Below are positions 1-13,020 of a DNA stretch of 64,000 nucleotides, piece by piece (the first letter of the stretch is position 1; every line of letters starts with the position of its first letter). The DNA is from Primula veris (Eukaryota > Streptophyta > Magnoliopsida > Ericales > Primulaceae), in NCBI GenBank assembly GCA_963682055.1, contig OY821742.1, forward strand, positions 13,175,752-13,239,751. Reading direction: 5' to 3'. The notes beneath the pieces were generated by a model that was not told the origin of the DNA, searched no databases, and saw only the letters and a list, made by a program, of their open reading frames with translations. Made by a program: the position numbers and the translations under genes.

Positions 1-3000
1 ATGGGAGAATTTGACGACTTAGCGTCATGATGACTAAAAACTCATAACACCTTCTGGGTGTAGTCTGAATCATGGATTTAGATTTAATCTTTACGGGACT
101 CGATCATCAGGCCGAATTACTACCATATCTTTCCAAGATCCTTCATCTCGAAGGCAAATCCAAAAATGGATCGCGTAATAAAACACGCAAGGGCATACTT
201 GTTCAAGTATCCCAAGCTAATCAAGTACTCACTTAGGCGGGTATACCACATCCTCTGGGATTATATTAATCCATATAGTGAACGTCTCATTTAATTGAGA
301 TCGTGTTCCATGGTCAAAAACTACTTCATTCAAGCCCATGAAGTCACACGGGGACCTTCATCCACATCTCTAGTCTAAATCCCCATAGAGATAAAATCGT
401 GACCACAATCATATGCTGCATAATAAGTTTTCCGAAAACTACTAAAATGATAAAGTAGGGGACCGTTATAACGTCCATTACAAGGAAATCAACCATCTCG
501 TAATCAATTCCAAGGTGTGAGAGAAGCCTTGCGCTACTAGGCGAGCATTATACAATCTCATTATTCTCATCACCCTTCCTTACGAATAATCAAATAAACG
601 AACTCGTTTAACATTGGTGGTGTTGGAGCTACAGGTCCGAACACACTTTCGCTAAGGAGTCTATTTGAATTGCAAGTGTCCATTATTTCAGTCTATTCTC
701 CGTTGATTTCAGACAACGGTACATGGTTCCCTGTCGTAATTTGTTCATATTATTAGTCGTCACTGAATATATGAACAAGTAATCAATGACAGTCTTATTT
801 CGATTCAATATCGTCTAAGATATCATGATCGACAGATATTTTAAGATTCACAGGATAAAGAGGAATCACACATCTCATAGATCCTTAATAATCTCGTACG
901 ACAAACGAGTTTTAGTTCACCATCTCTGGGGTTGAACGAATTAAGAACCGGTCAACTTTCTCATATCTTGGGAAGGACGACAGACTGGCGGCCGACGGCA
1001 GCGTTCTTTGCTTGGCGGGTTCGACTAAAGCAACGTGTTACGACAGGAACAAAGCGTCCGATAGGGACGTCTATCCTTGCAAGCAATTTGCAGTAGGTAT
1101 AAATTATCTCGTGACATCTCATAAAGTCATTAAATGCGTATGACATTTAGTTAGACTTGAGGGAGTCTATGCACTTACTTATCACTAAGTGCAGTTTTGG
1201 GAATCAAGCTAAGACTGAGTGGGTTATACCACGTTACTTCATGTCATTCCTTATCAACGGTAATGTGCAGATCTCCCCTTAACGACAGGGAGAACAGTCT
1301 TAGCGATGTCACTTACGCATATCATGCGGTAAAGAGATCGCTTGCCAAGATTACTCTATCAAATGATAGGCAAAGGTTTCATAATCGACTTATGTCCCCT
1401 TCAGAGGTCCATATTTTGAACGCTATAGCGGCTCAATCAAAATATTAATTGAGTCCTCCAAACACGCGTTAATATGAGACTTCTGGCTCATAACCAGTAA
1501 CCAGCTGGTACGCATATGGTGTTTTAATGTCTATGAGCCTCATGACGGACCAATGCAGCAAAATAGCATAACCCCACACAGAAATATAAATCTTGGTGTG
1601 CAAGACCAAGAAGTGCGTGCAATCATTTGCAGTCGCATCATCAAACTTTCCGTGAGTCCATTTGGGTCTGAACATAATCGACATGATGTTCAATTTCAAT
1701 TTCCAAACTCAAGTAATTCAAATCAAAATTTCGATTCTTACTCTTCAGAATTATCAAGTCGACTAGACTTTTTAGGATAATCCGGATCATGAGCCATCAA
1801 CTTAATGATAGGGCTAAAAGTTTGGGAAATGCTGCATTTCTGTGGACAACAATAATTATGTGACCTTATTGTCGATGCATCAACCATAACCATTTATATT
1901 TATGGTCCGTCTTATGGTTGGATAAGTCCACAATAACTCCTTCAATTCTTTACAAGAATTCTATGAATCCTTTTCGTGATCTTTACGTATACTAGTCTTT
2001 CAAGGTGAGCATTAGTGGCATGAATTTCGGATTAATCACGAAATATATTCTCAGAGAGAATCCAAATACGATGCTATTATAAATCAAGCATCGTATTTTG
2101 ACCCGGGAATATCTCATTCGGTCAATGCCACAATATCAAAATGCTCTTATCAATCGACGACATGTGAATGATAGTACATAGAATCATGTCTTAGCATCTA
2201 AATCATTTATCAATCGACGACAGGCGAAATGATAAATTAATTTTAAATGCTTTAAAAAAAATGTGGTAGCAACCACTTGAAAGACATTTCAACTCTTCTA
2301 AAATACGTTTTTGAGTGGAGACTATGTAAAGAAATTTCATTTCTTTCATGAGCTATTACCAGATAACACTGGTTTTCTCGAATATTTTATAACTCAACAA
2401 GGTACGGCAGGACCTATATGAGTATAAGACCTCATATTTGACAAATCAATTTGGTTTTACCAAAGATTTTGATTTGTAACGACAGGTCCAGAATCGTTGT
2501 CACTGAGTACTCTTTTAGGCAAATAGTTGGTGAAATTATGTGGTACACTGTTATCCACTATTTCCAAAAAAATCAACTACCGCACAAGTATTGCCTAAAG
2601 TTGTATAATTTAAAATTTGATCACATTTGTCAAAGGAATTTTCTCAAAACAATTTAAATTATTTCGAGAAATTTCGTAAACAGGCAAACCATAATCCAAA
2701 AGTATGTCCAAATGGAAAAATCATAATCCAAATGGAAAAACATAATCCAGATGAGCGAAAAAATGGCTTAATGATTTATCAAAATCAATAAATAAAGGTA
2801 CCAAACTTATTTGAGCCACAAAACCGGGGGTCTCAAGAGTTTTCTTTAAGTTATCTTTAACCATATTAGCATCAGTTTTTTCACCTTTATAATAGTTTTG
2901 AACTATTTAAGGAGTAACCGTGCATGACCTATGTCTTTATAGCATAGAGTTGCCTCCTTGAGCATTATCTCTTGATTTGTGACAATGGGACATATAGTTC

Positions 3001-4982
3001 CTTTCAATTACTATCTTGGAGCCACATGTCTTAGATTTTGACGATTGTCTAAAACCTTGCTTGGCTAGGAGATTCATCAGGATCGTAACAGTTCGAGACA
3101 AATAACACTTGTCTCGGTTCTCGATTTGTGGAAAAAAAATGTACACGAAGAGCATTAATATCAGGTAAACAATTCGCCATTGACCCAATAGGATTAAAAC
3201 TACTCACCGGGGCAATTTTTTTATACAATAACAGATGGGCTATAAAAGAACATGGTGAATATAAATTCACGATACTGTTTATGGAATACAATTTCCAATC
3301 TAGTATTTTGATGAAGTATTGCTCCAATATGTCAATTTCAGACATTTGTTCACCATAGACGTCATCACGTCTCAAATATGGTGGCGGAATATCATCAACG
3401 TCTTATTTTCATCTCGCGAGTAACAACAAACTCATGTTTTTCTCATCAAAGATGTCATCAAAAAAAAATTAGGTATCATATTTTCACACATAAGGGTGAG
3501 TAACATGTGGTGACAGAATAACATCATTGTCTAAACAGTCATTTCACAAGTATGCTTTGCGATTTTCTCATCATAGATGGCATCCAACATGTGTTGGGAG
3601 TTTTGGATTAGTTATCATATAAAATGACCGGTTTATATATTTATGGTTTGCACAAGCACAAACTTTGTTTCGAAACGACAGGTTCAAAAATAGTTTTGCT
3701 TTTAATGTGAATTGGTTCTCAATGATCGAACGACGGGTCGATACTGAGACACCAATTCGGTGAAACATACATCACATATTAAAACACTCGGGGAAATTAT
3801 TATTTAGTCAACCCCTTTCTGTAGCTCTACTTGAACACGACCAGGAAAGATAGTGAGTGTGGAGGGCACGAATGCCACTTAAAACCCGACCACATTAGGA
3901 TATCGACTTCCGCCTATACCTTTCCTAGACATCGTATCCAAATAGATGAGCCTATTTTGGGAAGGTTTATAATTTTTCCAACTTAAATGTGAAAATATAT
4001 GATTTCGTAAATTATCATATTATACACTTGGTAGTGATTAAGTAATTATTTAGATTGTATCTGCTTGTAGTACATATTATAGCAAGATATTCTAAATCAA
4101 ACTTAGTAATATCTAATACAATCCATCAATCTAAATTTACTAATCAGTACAAAATATATCACAGTTATTATTCTAAGGTCATATGTGTAAGTGTTATTAA
4201 TGGTAATTTAGAACATGCAAGTAAAAATTATATTTAATTACTAATTTACCATATCACATGCAGGGAGTACAAATTTTAATTATCATTATACAATTTACAT
4301 GCAAGATCTATACATAGTAGTTTAGTAAATAAACCGATCAATTATCATTAAGGAATATAATTATTGACATACAATAACAGTAATATCAAACGTGTGCAGC
4401 ATGTGATTGTAACATGTAACTGTCTACTGTGACATCATGCAAACTGGGCAATTGTAAACCTATTAACATGCAGTAGGATCTAACAATATATAGCATGTTA
4501 TATTGCGTAGAATTAAGTACATGTACAGTAAACATGCGGTTACAATGTTACCAAAATAAAATTCAGTTTTGAAAATTCATATACCTTTCGCACGGTATGT
4601 TGGTGAAGGTTAATATATAGAACAATAACCTAATTAAACCCGGATAAATCTCAAGATTTATAGATACCCAATATTCATGCGTTTATCCAAAAATCTTCAA
4701 TCTCCACGAGCGTATATCCTATTTCTGCGAGCAAAGTGTCGATAACGTGTTGTATTGAATATTAACTCGTTAAAGAGATATATAGAGATATGTATAGATA
4801 TAGAGAGAAGTATGAGAGAAAACAATAAATGATGCTTTATTCATTCATATGAGTGATAGAGAAATACATCAAGAAACCTCTGAGGCTCTTTATATAATAG
4901 ATGATAGGGTTACATATGCTAGAAAAGTCCAAGATAAGCACAATAGAGTAAGACTCAAGATGACCAATAATATCCTGCAACA
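1..4982 (-). mobile_element. Ty1/copia element, family A copy 1 (decayed, cut by window edge)
   Basis: Minus-strand LTR retrotransposon remnant. It aligns base for base, with scattered substitutions and small indels, to 56080-61059, the right-hand part of the full-length family A copy at 54534-61059. Its 5' LTR lies at the right end (4748-4982); the 3' part and 3' LTR fall outside the window. No long reading frame survives; stops interrupt every frame. The copia assignment rests on the sister copies, whose minus strands still show the GYTDAGYLSDP-type motif just before RNase H. Next to the LTR is a primer-binding-site-like stretch (reverse complement CGTTATCGACA), similar to that of the sister copy. 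Copia assignment is firm; lineage is not. Confidence 0.8.
4748..4982 (-). repeat. 5' LTR of copia family A copy 1
   Basis: A 235-bp LTR, read on the minus strand from TGTTGCAGGATATTATTGG to ...TACAACA. It matches the LTRs at 54534-54737 and 60856-61059, the inverted LTR at 22075-22295 and the solo LTR at 28184-28391. The terminal TG...CA is intact. A run of ATAGAGATATA-type repeats near one end is common to the family. Confidence 0.8.
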
Positions 4983-5797
4983 ATTTCATTTATTTACATA
5001 TTTCAATTCTAATATTGTTAGAGAGAATCTTTTTTAATTTTAGTATAGTTTCAATTAGAGTTTTATATTTTTATTTGACCTTTATTGTGTTGGAAAAGTA
5101 GTTTATAATTTTTTATTTAGTTAGTATTTAATTTTATGTTAGTTTCAACTCGGGTTCTATATTTTTATTTGAGTTTTATTGTGTTTAAAAAGTAGTTTTT
5201 AGTTTACTAAATTATAAAATATATCAATTGTAAATATTATTACCATAAATTATTAATTGATTGATTAATGAATCAATCGGATTTTTAATAGTCATAAATA
5301 ACTATATGGATTTAACGTATAGATAATACTTATAGTTTACTAAAAAATGCCGGAACATTTGAGCTCAACGGATATTTGATATCATAAGATTCAATTTTCC
5401 CTCCTATTTCCCTTTCATCCTCGGTTTGAATTCCACATTTTATGCCAAAATTAATTCGTAATCAAAATCCAGCACACATTTCTCAAAATAAAATTCGAAA
5501 TGAAATCATAACCACAGTAACTAGCAGCAATGGAAATATTTATATGTTGTTCCGAACCTTTCATATGCTTCCATTATTAATAAATTGCAGCTAACAAAAC
5601 AAAAATATTAAAAAAAACCCAAATAATACCCGATAGATAACACTTTTAAACTTATATTCCCTTTATATAGCTACTAAAATTTACATTCCCCATATGTAAC
5701 ATATTTTATTAGTATATATACCTTTAATAATCTAATTTCTCTCATTGCATATCTCTTTCTCTCTCTCTCTTTACATCACAGATCAACTCTCTCAAAA
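4983..5797. other. AT-rich intergenic DNA with a two-copy tandem repeat
   Basis: No gene seen. Two imperfect tandem copies of a roughly 105-bp AT-rich unit occupy about 5041-5220 (core TTCTATATTTTTATTTGAG). The same core recurs at 29610-29720 (plus) and 15490-15590 (minus), so this is a dispersed repeat. Further right, TATATAGC near 5665, TATATATACC near 5716 and a CT-rich patch at 5748-5772 look like a plant core promoter and 5' UTR leading into the short ORF at 5810. Confidence 0.45.
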
Positions 5798-5809
5798 TTG
5801 GTCATATAC

Positions 5810-5979
5810 ATGAGGCAGAGATCGATTCTCCTCCGATCTCGTCAATTGCAGCACGATATCATCATCTCCGGCGATGCTGTCTCCGGCGAGGCTGTCTCCG
5901 ACGAGGATGTCTCCGACGAGGCTGTCTCCGGCGAGTTCAACCGGCAACGCCAACCTGCTCATCTCCGACGAGCTTCAAG
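5810..5979 (+). CDS. possible first exon with 15-bp coding tandem repeat; product unknown
   Basis: Product not recognised. A TATA-like element and a CT-rich leader (5748-5772) precede an ATG at 5810 that opens 60 codons; a second ATG at 5874 opens another frame to 6113. Both frames cross 4.7 copies of a 15-bp unit at 5865-5935, close to TCTCCGACGAGGCTG, giving D-A-V-S-G-E repeats in one frame and L-S-P-A-R repeats in the other. AAG|GT at 5977-5981 could be a splice donor, after which the sequence turns AT-rich like an intron. GC content jumps above the flanks, as expected of an exon. No following exon could be found, so this may be a dead gene start or a captured fragment. Confidence 0.3.
5865..5935 (+). 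repeat. 15-bp tandem repeat, 4.7 units
   Basis: Units of TCTCCG(G/A)CGA(G/T)G(C/A)TG follow one another with one or two substitutions each. The period is a multiple of three, so reading frames stay open across it. A partial related unit (ATCTCCGACGAGC) occurs just downstream near 5960. Confidence 0.8.
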
Positions 5980-6410
5980 GTTATATCGCTGAGATAATCT
6001 CTCTCCCTCTCTCTATATATGTATGTATAGATGGAGAAAAATTAGGGCAAACTAACTCAATAATGGATCGATCATACAGTGATTGTCTGAGTATAGATCG
6101 AGATGGAATGTGAGAAATTAAATAATATTAGGTTAGATTGATGACGAATTAGGGCTTTGGGGGTTTTTATTTGTTCTTTCAATACAAAGGGCGAAGAAAA
6201 AAAAAGAAATATTTATTGTAAAAAAAAAAAAAAAAACCTTGCATTTTTCATTCCCAGGATTTATTTGATTTGATTCCATATTCTTATCCCAAAACAATGA
6301 ATTGAATTTTGATAGGCATTTTGGATGCTGCTATTGAAATTGCGATGATTCATTATATATGTACATTTATGGAAATAATGCAAATGGAAACATAAACATC
6401 TCCCGAAAGC

Positions 6411-6700
6411 GCTTTTTCATATGAATTCATAATTTTTTTTCGATATTTTTTTTGTAAATCAATGTACTATTTTATTTCTAAAGTGTTTGTGTAAAAAAAT
6501 CTGTAAAATTTAACATTTTATATTTATTTAGGTATTTATTAATATTAATACCGTATAAATTGTCAAACAAACAATTAAACATAAAAAAATATAAAAGGTC
6601 AAATTTTACGGATTTTTTTGAACAAACACTGTAGAAATAAAATAGTACATTAATTTACAAAAAAATTGATTTTTTTTTACAAATACATATGAAAAAACCA
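6411..6700. mobile_element. foldback (palindromic) MITE-like element
   Basis: Two arms of roughly 120 bp are imperfect reverse complements around a short centre near 6550. For example CTTTTTCATATG at 6411 pairs with CATATGAAAAAA near 6690, and AATCAATGTACTATTTTATT near 6460 pairs with AATAAAATAGTACATTAATT near 6650. It has no coding capacity. No convincing target duplication was found, so the superfamily is undetermined. Confidence 0.6.
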
Positions 6701-9700
6701 AAAATCTGGCAAAAACCTAACGATTCCAATTTGATAAAATTTGAACCCAGTTGTGTTGGACGTTATGATAAACCTAGAAAGGGTGAATAGTTTTAACTAA
6801 TTTTTAAACTATTAATTTAATCGTTTGTTTCGGACTATCCAACTTTCATCGACGAATAAGTCTTTTCCGTTAATAAACCGATCTAGGCGTTTTCTTTGAA
6901 TTTGATCAGCTCTGGGCCAAGATAGAGTATTAATCAAGTCGTATGAATATGTATATGATTATACTAGGACTTGAATGTAAAGGTAAGGTAAGGAAATACT
7001 TGACGCAAATATTAATACTGGTTTGACTCAAGAGACTATGTTATGTCCCCAAGTTCAAACCGAATGTTTAGATTTATTATAACTTCAATGAACTTATTTT
7101 TAGGCAGTGTACTCTTCACAAACGCTCCTCCTTATTGGCAGAGCAACCCTAGATGTCTTAAGGGCAGAGTGAGGAATTCAGCCGGGATACAATGGGGACA
7201 AAATTTCATTTTTTGTTTATAATAAAAATATGAGTCGAATGATGCAACTTTTTAGTATATAGTTTTACGGTGTTTGTATATGAGGTAGTATATCCCGACT
7301 GAACATTTTTGTCTCTTAAACCTTTTCATTAAAGATTTTCTAAGATAGCTGAAAATACGGTTTTAAAATTTCACAAAGTATTCATTTTAAGCATAAAAAA
7401 TTGGTTTTTGAACTATGTATTGAATAAGAAAAATCACCAATTTGCCAATTGTTGAATATGCCAATGGAAAAAAAACAAATAAAAACCAATTTATCAAAAA
7501 CAACTAATTTATACTAGGAAAAGAAGACAAATGATAATAATTATGCATTAAATGGTTGTAATTATATAAGATGGCAAAAGTTGAAAAAAGAAACAAACTT
7601 ACCGGGATGGTGAGGTTCGAACCTGGCTGAGTGACATGGTGGCCAACTGAACTAAGCGAAAATTTAACTAAAATATGCAGTATATATCAAAAAGTTAAGT
7701 ATCAACCTTGTTCAAAATTTACTATCTATGTGCTCAAAAGTATGAATAAAGGCCGAAACACACACATTCAAATGTATATAAATTCTTACCATTGTTTTCC
7801 CAATCTAAACTCACTTCCCCCTTTCAATCTCTTCATCACCAAGATGAACATAAAATCTCCTCTCGAATACATTAATACTATCCAAAGGAATAGAGTGTCC
7901 CATTATTGTATAATAAGATATGTCGTGGTGGCAAGCTAGCCTTCATATGACTAATTTTACAATTACCAATACAACCATACTCCGATTACACAAATTTTTA
8001 GCCTCAATTATCTTTGCAAATTGCAATGCTTGTTGTGAAACAAAAAATCTAATGAAATCTAATAGATGGATGTTGAGGCATGGGAGAGATGATATTTGCA
8101 TCTTTCTAGCTCTTTCTTAATGGAATTATATTGGCGAACTTATCAACATGAAACCACATGGTTTGGATGCTATCTTTACAATTTTTTACATACCACTTAC
8201 ATTTTAATAACTTGATGCTACGTTTTGTTGCTCGATTACCGAGGTGCATCACATGTTGTTGGTTAAAACAATCATCAAGTTTATGACTATATCCACGTAC
8301 TAAGTCTCCTATATATGATCAAGCACTTGGGTACTGCGAATATGTACGAGTCATTAAGTCTATCTTTCAACTGTATTCCTCTCTATTTTATCAGAATCGA
8401 CCACCTCATGCCTCTTTTATAAACTTTTCCCACCCAACATTGGGACAATTTTACAAGAATGGGCTAAAACGTTTTTCCTTGTACGGACTGAGAAAAAAAT
8501 GACTTGGAGTAGAAAAAACTAAGCCTAATGCATTCACTGTTGTCATATGCGGATGTGCCTAGCTATCAGTCAAGTCACCCTTCGTAATTCACAATCTCTT
8601 AGAACTGACTTTAAAAATTCAAAACCCAATTATAATTTTTCTATGTTTTAGCATGAATTAAAACAAAGGCAATACAAAAACATTGTTCTGTGAAATCACC
8701 CCCACAACTTCGTAAAATAAAATATTACAGATATATGTCATAGATGCACAATTCATAAAGAATACCCATGGATAAGCTTGCAACAAATTTATGGTATTTG
8801 GATGAGCAAAGAACGTATTTTCTAATATGTTTGCTGCTTCATATTACTTATAATTGTAAGTAAAATTATTTACTTCCAAAATGTGTAGCAATTGTTCCAC
8901 ATGGATCCTACCATAAATTTATTTAATTTTAAAATTGGGAGCACAATTTTCTATAGTTTTGGTATTTGAGACTGTCACGTAATTTCCATTTTTTTTATAT
9001 AAAGAATGGTTTTCATAACCATCCTCCATTCTTTACATAACTTTTGTAAAATGACCCTCAACATGATAACCACAAATTTTAAAAGGACATTTTATCTTTC
9101 TTTTGGTACATGAGTTGGTAGTTAAGGTTTTGGCCTGATATTATTTACCCGAACACTCTTACACTATAATTAACTACAGTTTATTTAACCGATCCTTTGG
9201 TCTATAGCTTTCCTTCGATAAAATAAAACCATAATTAAAAAGAAACTTTCTCTAGATGTCCTTCATATTAGCTGTTTTGCATGATTCATCACTTTTCAAA
9301 TAACAGAAATAGTCAATTTTTAGAGGGAGTTGAATAGGAAGGATCAGTAAGTTGAGAACCCTAAAACTGACATTGTTGGTTTCCACTTTCTGAAGCCATT
9401 TTTTTAAGTTTCACATAATATGGAATATTTTTTGTTCTTCAAGTGTTCGTATGAGAGGAGATTTTCTGAAAATATAAAGTGTACTTTGTGTTTGAAGAGA
9501 TGAAATTTGAGGTTTAAATTTTAAAATGAGTAAAAGTCTGATATGGTTTGCAATTTAAAGTTTGATAGATATGGTTTGCATCGTGTGTGGTCATTTTGAA
9601 TTATGATGTTGGTTTAAAAGATCACTGTCCAGTCTTTTTAACTTTATGAACAAAATAAAATACAAACACAGCGTGGTCAACAGTGATCGTTGTTCCAATT

Positions 9701-10560
9701 CTGGATTTCCTATGGTGATCTGCAGTAAAGCTGTTGCAAAACCTACCGTAACACTTTTACTTCTGTAAAAGTACCAAGCTACTACTTGTATACAATAATA
9801 CTATATTAAGGACTAATTTTGTCATATTTTTAAAATTGATCTGGGATAATTTATAATTTTCAAATTTAATTAACAAGAATTAGGCTGCCTTAACGTTAGC
9901 CATAGGACTGCCCATTTCTTGATTTATAGGCTACTAAGTACTTAAAAAAAATTTCAGCTACTAAGTACTACCTGCCTGCCTAACCATTATAAATATTGGG
10001 ACCCGTAAATCGTAGTATAAAACTTGACCCTTGGGGTTGTCACCTATTTGATGTTCCTTTAATTAACTTCAATAGTTTGCTGAATTTCATTGATTGAATG
10101 AACCAGCTCCAAGGACATGAACAAAAATAAAACATTGACTATTTAAGGCACCCATAAGATCAATGTATAGGTCCATAAGATATCATTCTATTATAATAAG
10201 TCAACTCAAGTCAAATGAGTCTGTCAAATTTAGCCATTTTTTTTCAAAAATAACACTACACATTTATATTAATTAAAATAATACCATACTCTCATAAAAA
10301 TATAAAAAGTAAAAACTAATAAAACTATTTATGCCTCTTTAACAACAAAACGTTATTTTAAATCTTAAATTATGTTTTTTTTGTATTATCCACATATTTA
10401 TATCATAAATATACCTATTTTCTATATTTTTTTTATTGCATTACGAGCCGCATACGCAACGCGTGATGCACGATTACTAGTCATCTTATAATTAATCATC
10501 TTTTTTATATGTACTGGCTGGACAGGAAAACGTTTTTTTTACCAAACATAAATCACATTT
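6701..10560. other. AT-rich intergenic DNA, no gene seen
   Basis: Except for the SINE-like head at 7613-7654, I see only short, low-complexity open frames and A/T runs. A small hairpin (AAAGAATGG ... CCATTCTTT) lies near 9002-9036. Nothing else is supportable. Confidence 0.5.
7613..7654 (-). ncRNA. tRNA-like Pol III promoter (A box and B box), SINE head candidate
   Basis: On the minus strand a box-A-like TAGTTCAGTTGG (7654-7643) is followed 31 bases later, start to start, by a box-B match GGTTCGAACCT (7623-7613). This is the arrangement of an internal tRNA promoter. The flanks do not form a tRNA acceptor stem or a complete cloverleaf, so it is not a tRNA gene; a tRNA-derived SINE or a decayed pseudo-tRNA fits better. 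The SINE body would extend left on the minus strand through a T-rich stretch near 7590. No second copy was seen in the window. Confidence 0.4.
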
Positions 10561-10894
10561 TGTTGGAAAAAATCCATATTTACATGTTTTTTCCGAATTG
10601 GTCACGAGTACAAAAAATTAGTCAAATTACATACGACGAATCTAAATTTTAGACACCGTAATCAAATAGTTTCAGTAACTCGTGTGACGAGTTTCGAAAC
10701 GGTATATCACATGACCTATTCGGTGAATAATGAATGAAAATTGGTTTCGAAGTTGCACTATAAAGAAAGCATAAATCTTGGAGGTTGGAAAGAGTGGGAA
10801 ACTAAAGGGATGGAAAATGGACCCAAATGTTTATCACATATCAAATGGGAAAAGCCATTTTGAATGGTTTATATACACACCCACTACTTGTGAG

Positions 10895-11233
10895 CAGGGG
10901 TGGAACCATGATAGTTTTTTGAGGGGCCGTTGTGTAAAAAATATGTCGAATAAAAGATAAAATAAATAAATTCTAATATAAAAATAAATAATTTTTTCTA
11001 TGTTTAACATAACATAAAATAAATATTAAGTTAAGATAAAGGTCATTGAACAATAAAATAATTTTTTTACTAATATTTGTTTGAAAAAATACAATTGTCA
11101 TTTACAAAATTTGGTAATTTGAAGGTAAAAAACAGAATTTTTTTAAAAAAAAACAACTAACATGATTTGAACTTATAATCATCCACTACCTTAAATCTAA
11201 TTTTATCACTACACCAATAACTATTTTGTTTAA

Positions 11234-11269
<36 letters not shown>

Positions 11270-11362
11270 TAAATATATATCTTAGAAAATTTTAAATTAC
11301 ACATATAAAAAATATTAAAAAAATTAAAAATCGCCGCCGGGGGTCCCTTGCGTCCGTCCCTG
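10895..11362. mobile_element. non-autonomous hAT-like element
   Basis: Ends are CAGGGGTGGA on the left and TCCGTCCCTG on the right (reverse complement CAGGGACGGA), a CAGGG-type hAT terminus. It is flanked by 8-bp duplications CTTGTGAG (10887-10894) and CTTGTGGG (11363-11370), 7 of 8 matching. The 468-bp interior is AT-rich, non-coding, and contains a 31-base G run at 11237-11267. Removing it restores continuity of the surrounding copia LTR. Confidence 0.75.
11237..11267. repeat. 31-base poly-G homopolymer
   Basis: Uninterrupted G31 inside the hAT-like element. It generates a meaningless polyproline reading frame on the minus strand. The exact length is liable to sequencing or assembly error. 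Confidence 0.85.
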
Positions 11363-12002
11363 CTTGTGGGTGGTAAAGTGTATAGCCTCATAGGTGTGTG
11401 TGTCGCCAAGAGCACTACACACGTGCGCGCTCGCTAGGTCTCGGACACGGGTCTCGGATCTCGGACGCGGGACTTGGGGCTTGGGTTCTGCTTCTGGTTC
11501 TGATTCCAAGAAAGAAAGCTTTGAATAATCACAAAACAGTCCCAAAATTTTTTGCTTAATTAAATGAGAATAATTGCACAATTAATTCAGCATTTTCGCT
11601 TCCTGAATTAAGTGACCCATTTATGGCTGAGATTTCAGCCCAGCTTATAAATAGGCTGCCCCTCCCCCACTCTCATACAAACATTTTTTGCATTTCGAAA
11701 TACTCTGCATACATAGCATTTAGAAAGAGAGAAAACTAGTCACCAACAGCTCGACATTGACTCGTCGCCAGTCATCCTAAACGTTGTATCTTGGGATCGA
11801 AGCACCAAAGCAACCAGAAATCTTAAGGTGGTTGGACGAATATTGGTTAAGGGCAGACTGTTTAACAGTCGTCTCGTCTTTTTCTTTTCATGTCTTTTCA
11901 TTTAAGCAATTACTCTCTGTCATTTCATTTCAGTAATTTTAATTATGTAATTTCATTTATGTATTTTAATTTTCTGTGCGTAGCTGTAGTATTTCAATTC
12001 TG

Positions 12003-13020
12003 TACACGATGTTCAGTGTTTTCGAGCCCAAATCTACTGCAAATGAGCTGTGAAAAACTCTCGAGAACAAGTACAAAGTGAATAATGCTGGCACAAAGAG
12101 ATTTGTTGTCATGGACTTTCATGAGTACCGTATGACTGACAGCAGCGGTGTCATGTAACAAGTTGAAGAGTTTTAGCTCATTTACCATCGCCTTGAAGCT
12201 GAATGGCTAGTGATTAATGAGCTTTTCCAGATAGCACTCATGATTGAGAAACTTCCACCATCTTAAAAAGACTTTCAAAACTATCTGAAGCATAAGAGGA
12301 AGGAAATTAAGCTGGAGGGGCTCATTGAGAAGCTCAATATCGAAGTGAGCAACAACCATTCTGTAAAGAAAGACAGTGCTGCTAGTAGCTCGATAGCAAA
12401 AGCCAATGTGGTCGAGAGATTCAATGAATGGTGGCTGGATACCGACGCCACGAGCCATATCTGCTCTAACCAGTGGATGTTCAAGACATACGAGGCGGTG
12501 GAGGGAGAAAGCTGCTTCATGGGAAATTCTGGTACTTCCAAGGTTGAAGGAAAAGGAACGGTGGTGATGAACCTGACCTTAGAAAAAGAGCTAAGGTTGA
12601 CAGGGGTGCTCCATGTTCCAGATATCCGTAAAAATCTGGTATCCGGTTCTGTGATGGTGAAGAAAAGGTTTAAAACTTTTTTTCAATCTGATAAAATAGT
12701 AATCATCAAAAATGGTGTCTATGTAGGCCGTGACTATATGACCAACGACATGTTTAAATTAAATGTAGGGACACCGGCTCCCAATAAAAGTGTTAAAGCC
12801 GAGTCTAGCACAAGTAATGTAATGACTGTTGTCCAATTGGCCAATAATAATTCTGATTTTGCTTATTACTTTGAGTTATTTCATTTATGGCATGGTAGAT
12901 TAGGTCATGTGAATTATAATTCGTTAAAAAAAATAAATATCACTAAAAGTAATACCAAATTTTGTATTTAATAAGCAAAACACAAATGTGAAATATATGT
13001 AGAGGCAAAATTAACCAAAT
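12003..13020 (+). pseudogene. copia E gag-protease-integrase fragment
   Basis: Early part: decayed gag matching element B gag, with stops (for example within 12157-12180). The longest open stretch is 12345-12971. There the gag C-terminus passes directly into the protease region with no CCHC zinc knuckle, which element B does have. The protease motif reads WWLDTDATSHIC, so the D-T/S-G active-site glycine has become aspartate. Next come the ESCFMGNS and [18 protein letters not shown] segments common to copia proteases and the integrase zinc-finger start ([16 protein letters not shown]), after which the frame ends. It cannot make a working protease or integrase. Confidence 0.8.

Larger units (their letters stand above)
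10561..12000 (+). repeat. 5' LTR of copia E, carrying a hAT insertion
   Basis: About 0.97 kb of LTR once the 468-bp insertion and its 8-bp duplication are removed. A likely core promoter is CTTATAAATAGGC near 11643, just ahead of an LTR segment (11700-11990) that is reverse-complementary to 46520-46740 in element B. The junction with gag is abrupt near 12000, with no primer-binding site. Confidence 0.7.

Noticed and set aside
11230..11415. Minus-strand frame ending in a polyproline tract
   Set aside because: Produced by the G31 homopolymer inside a hAT-like element.
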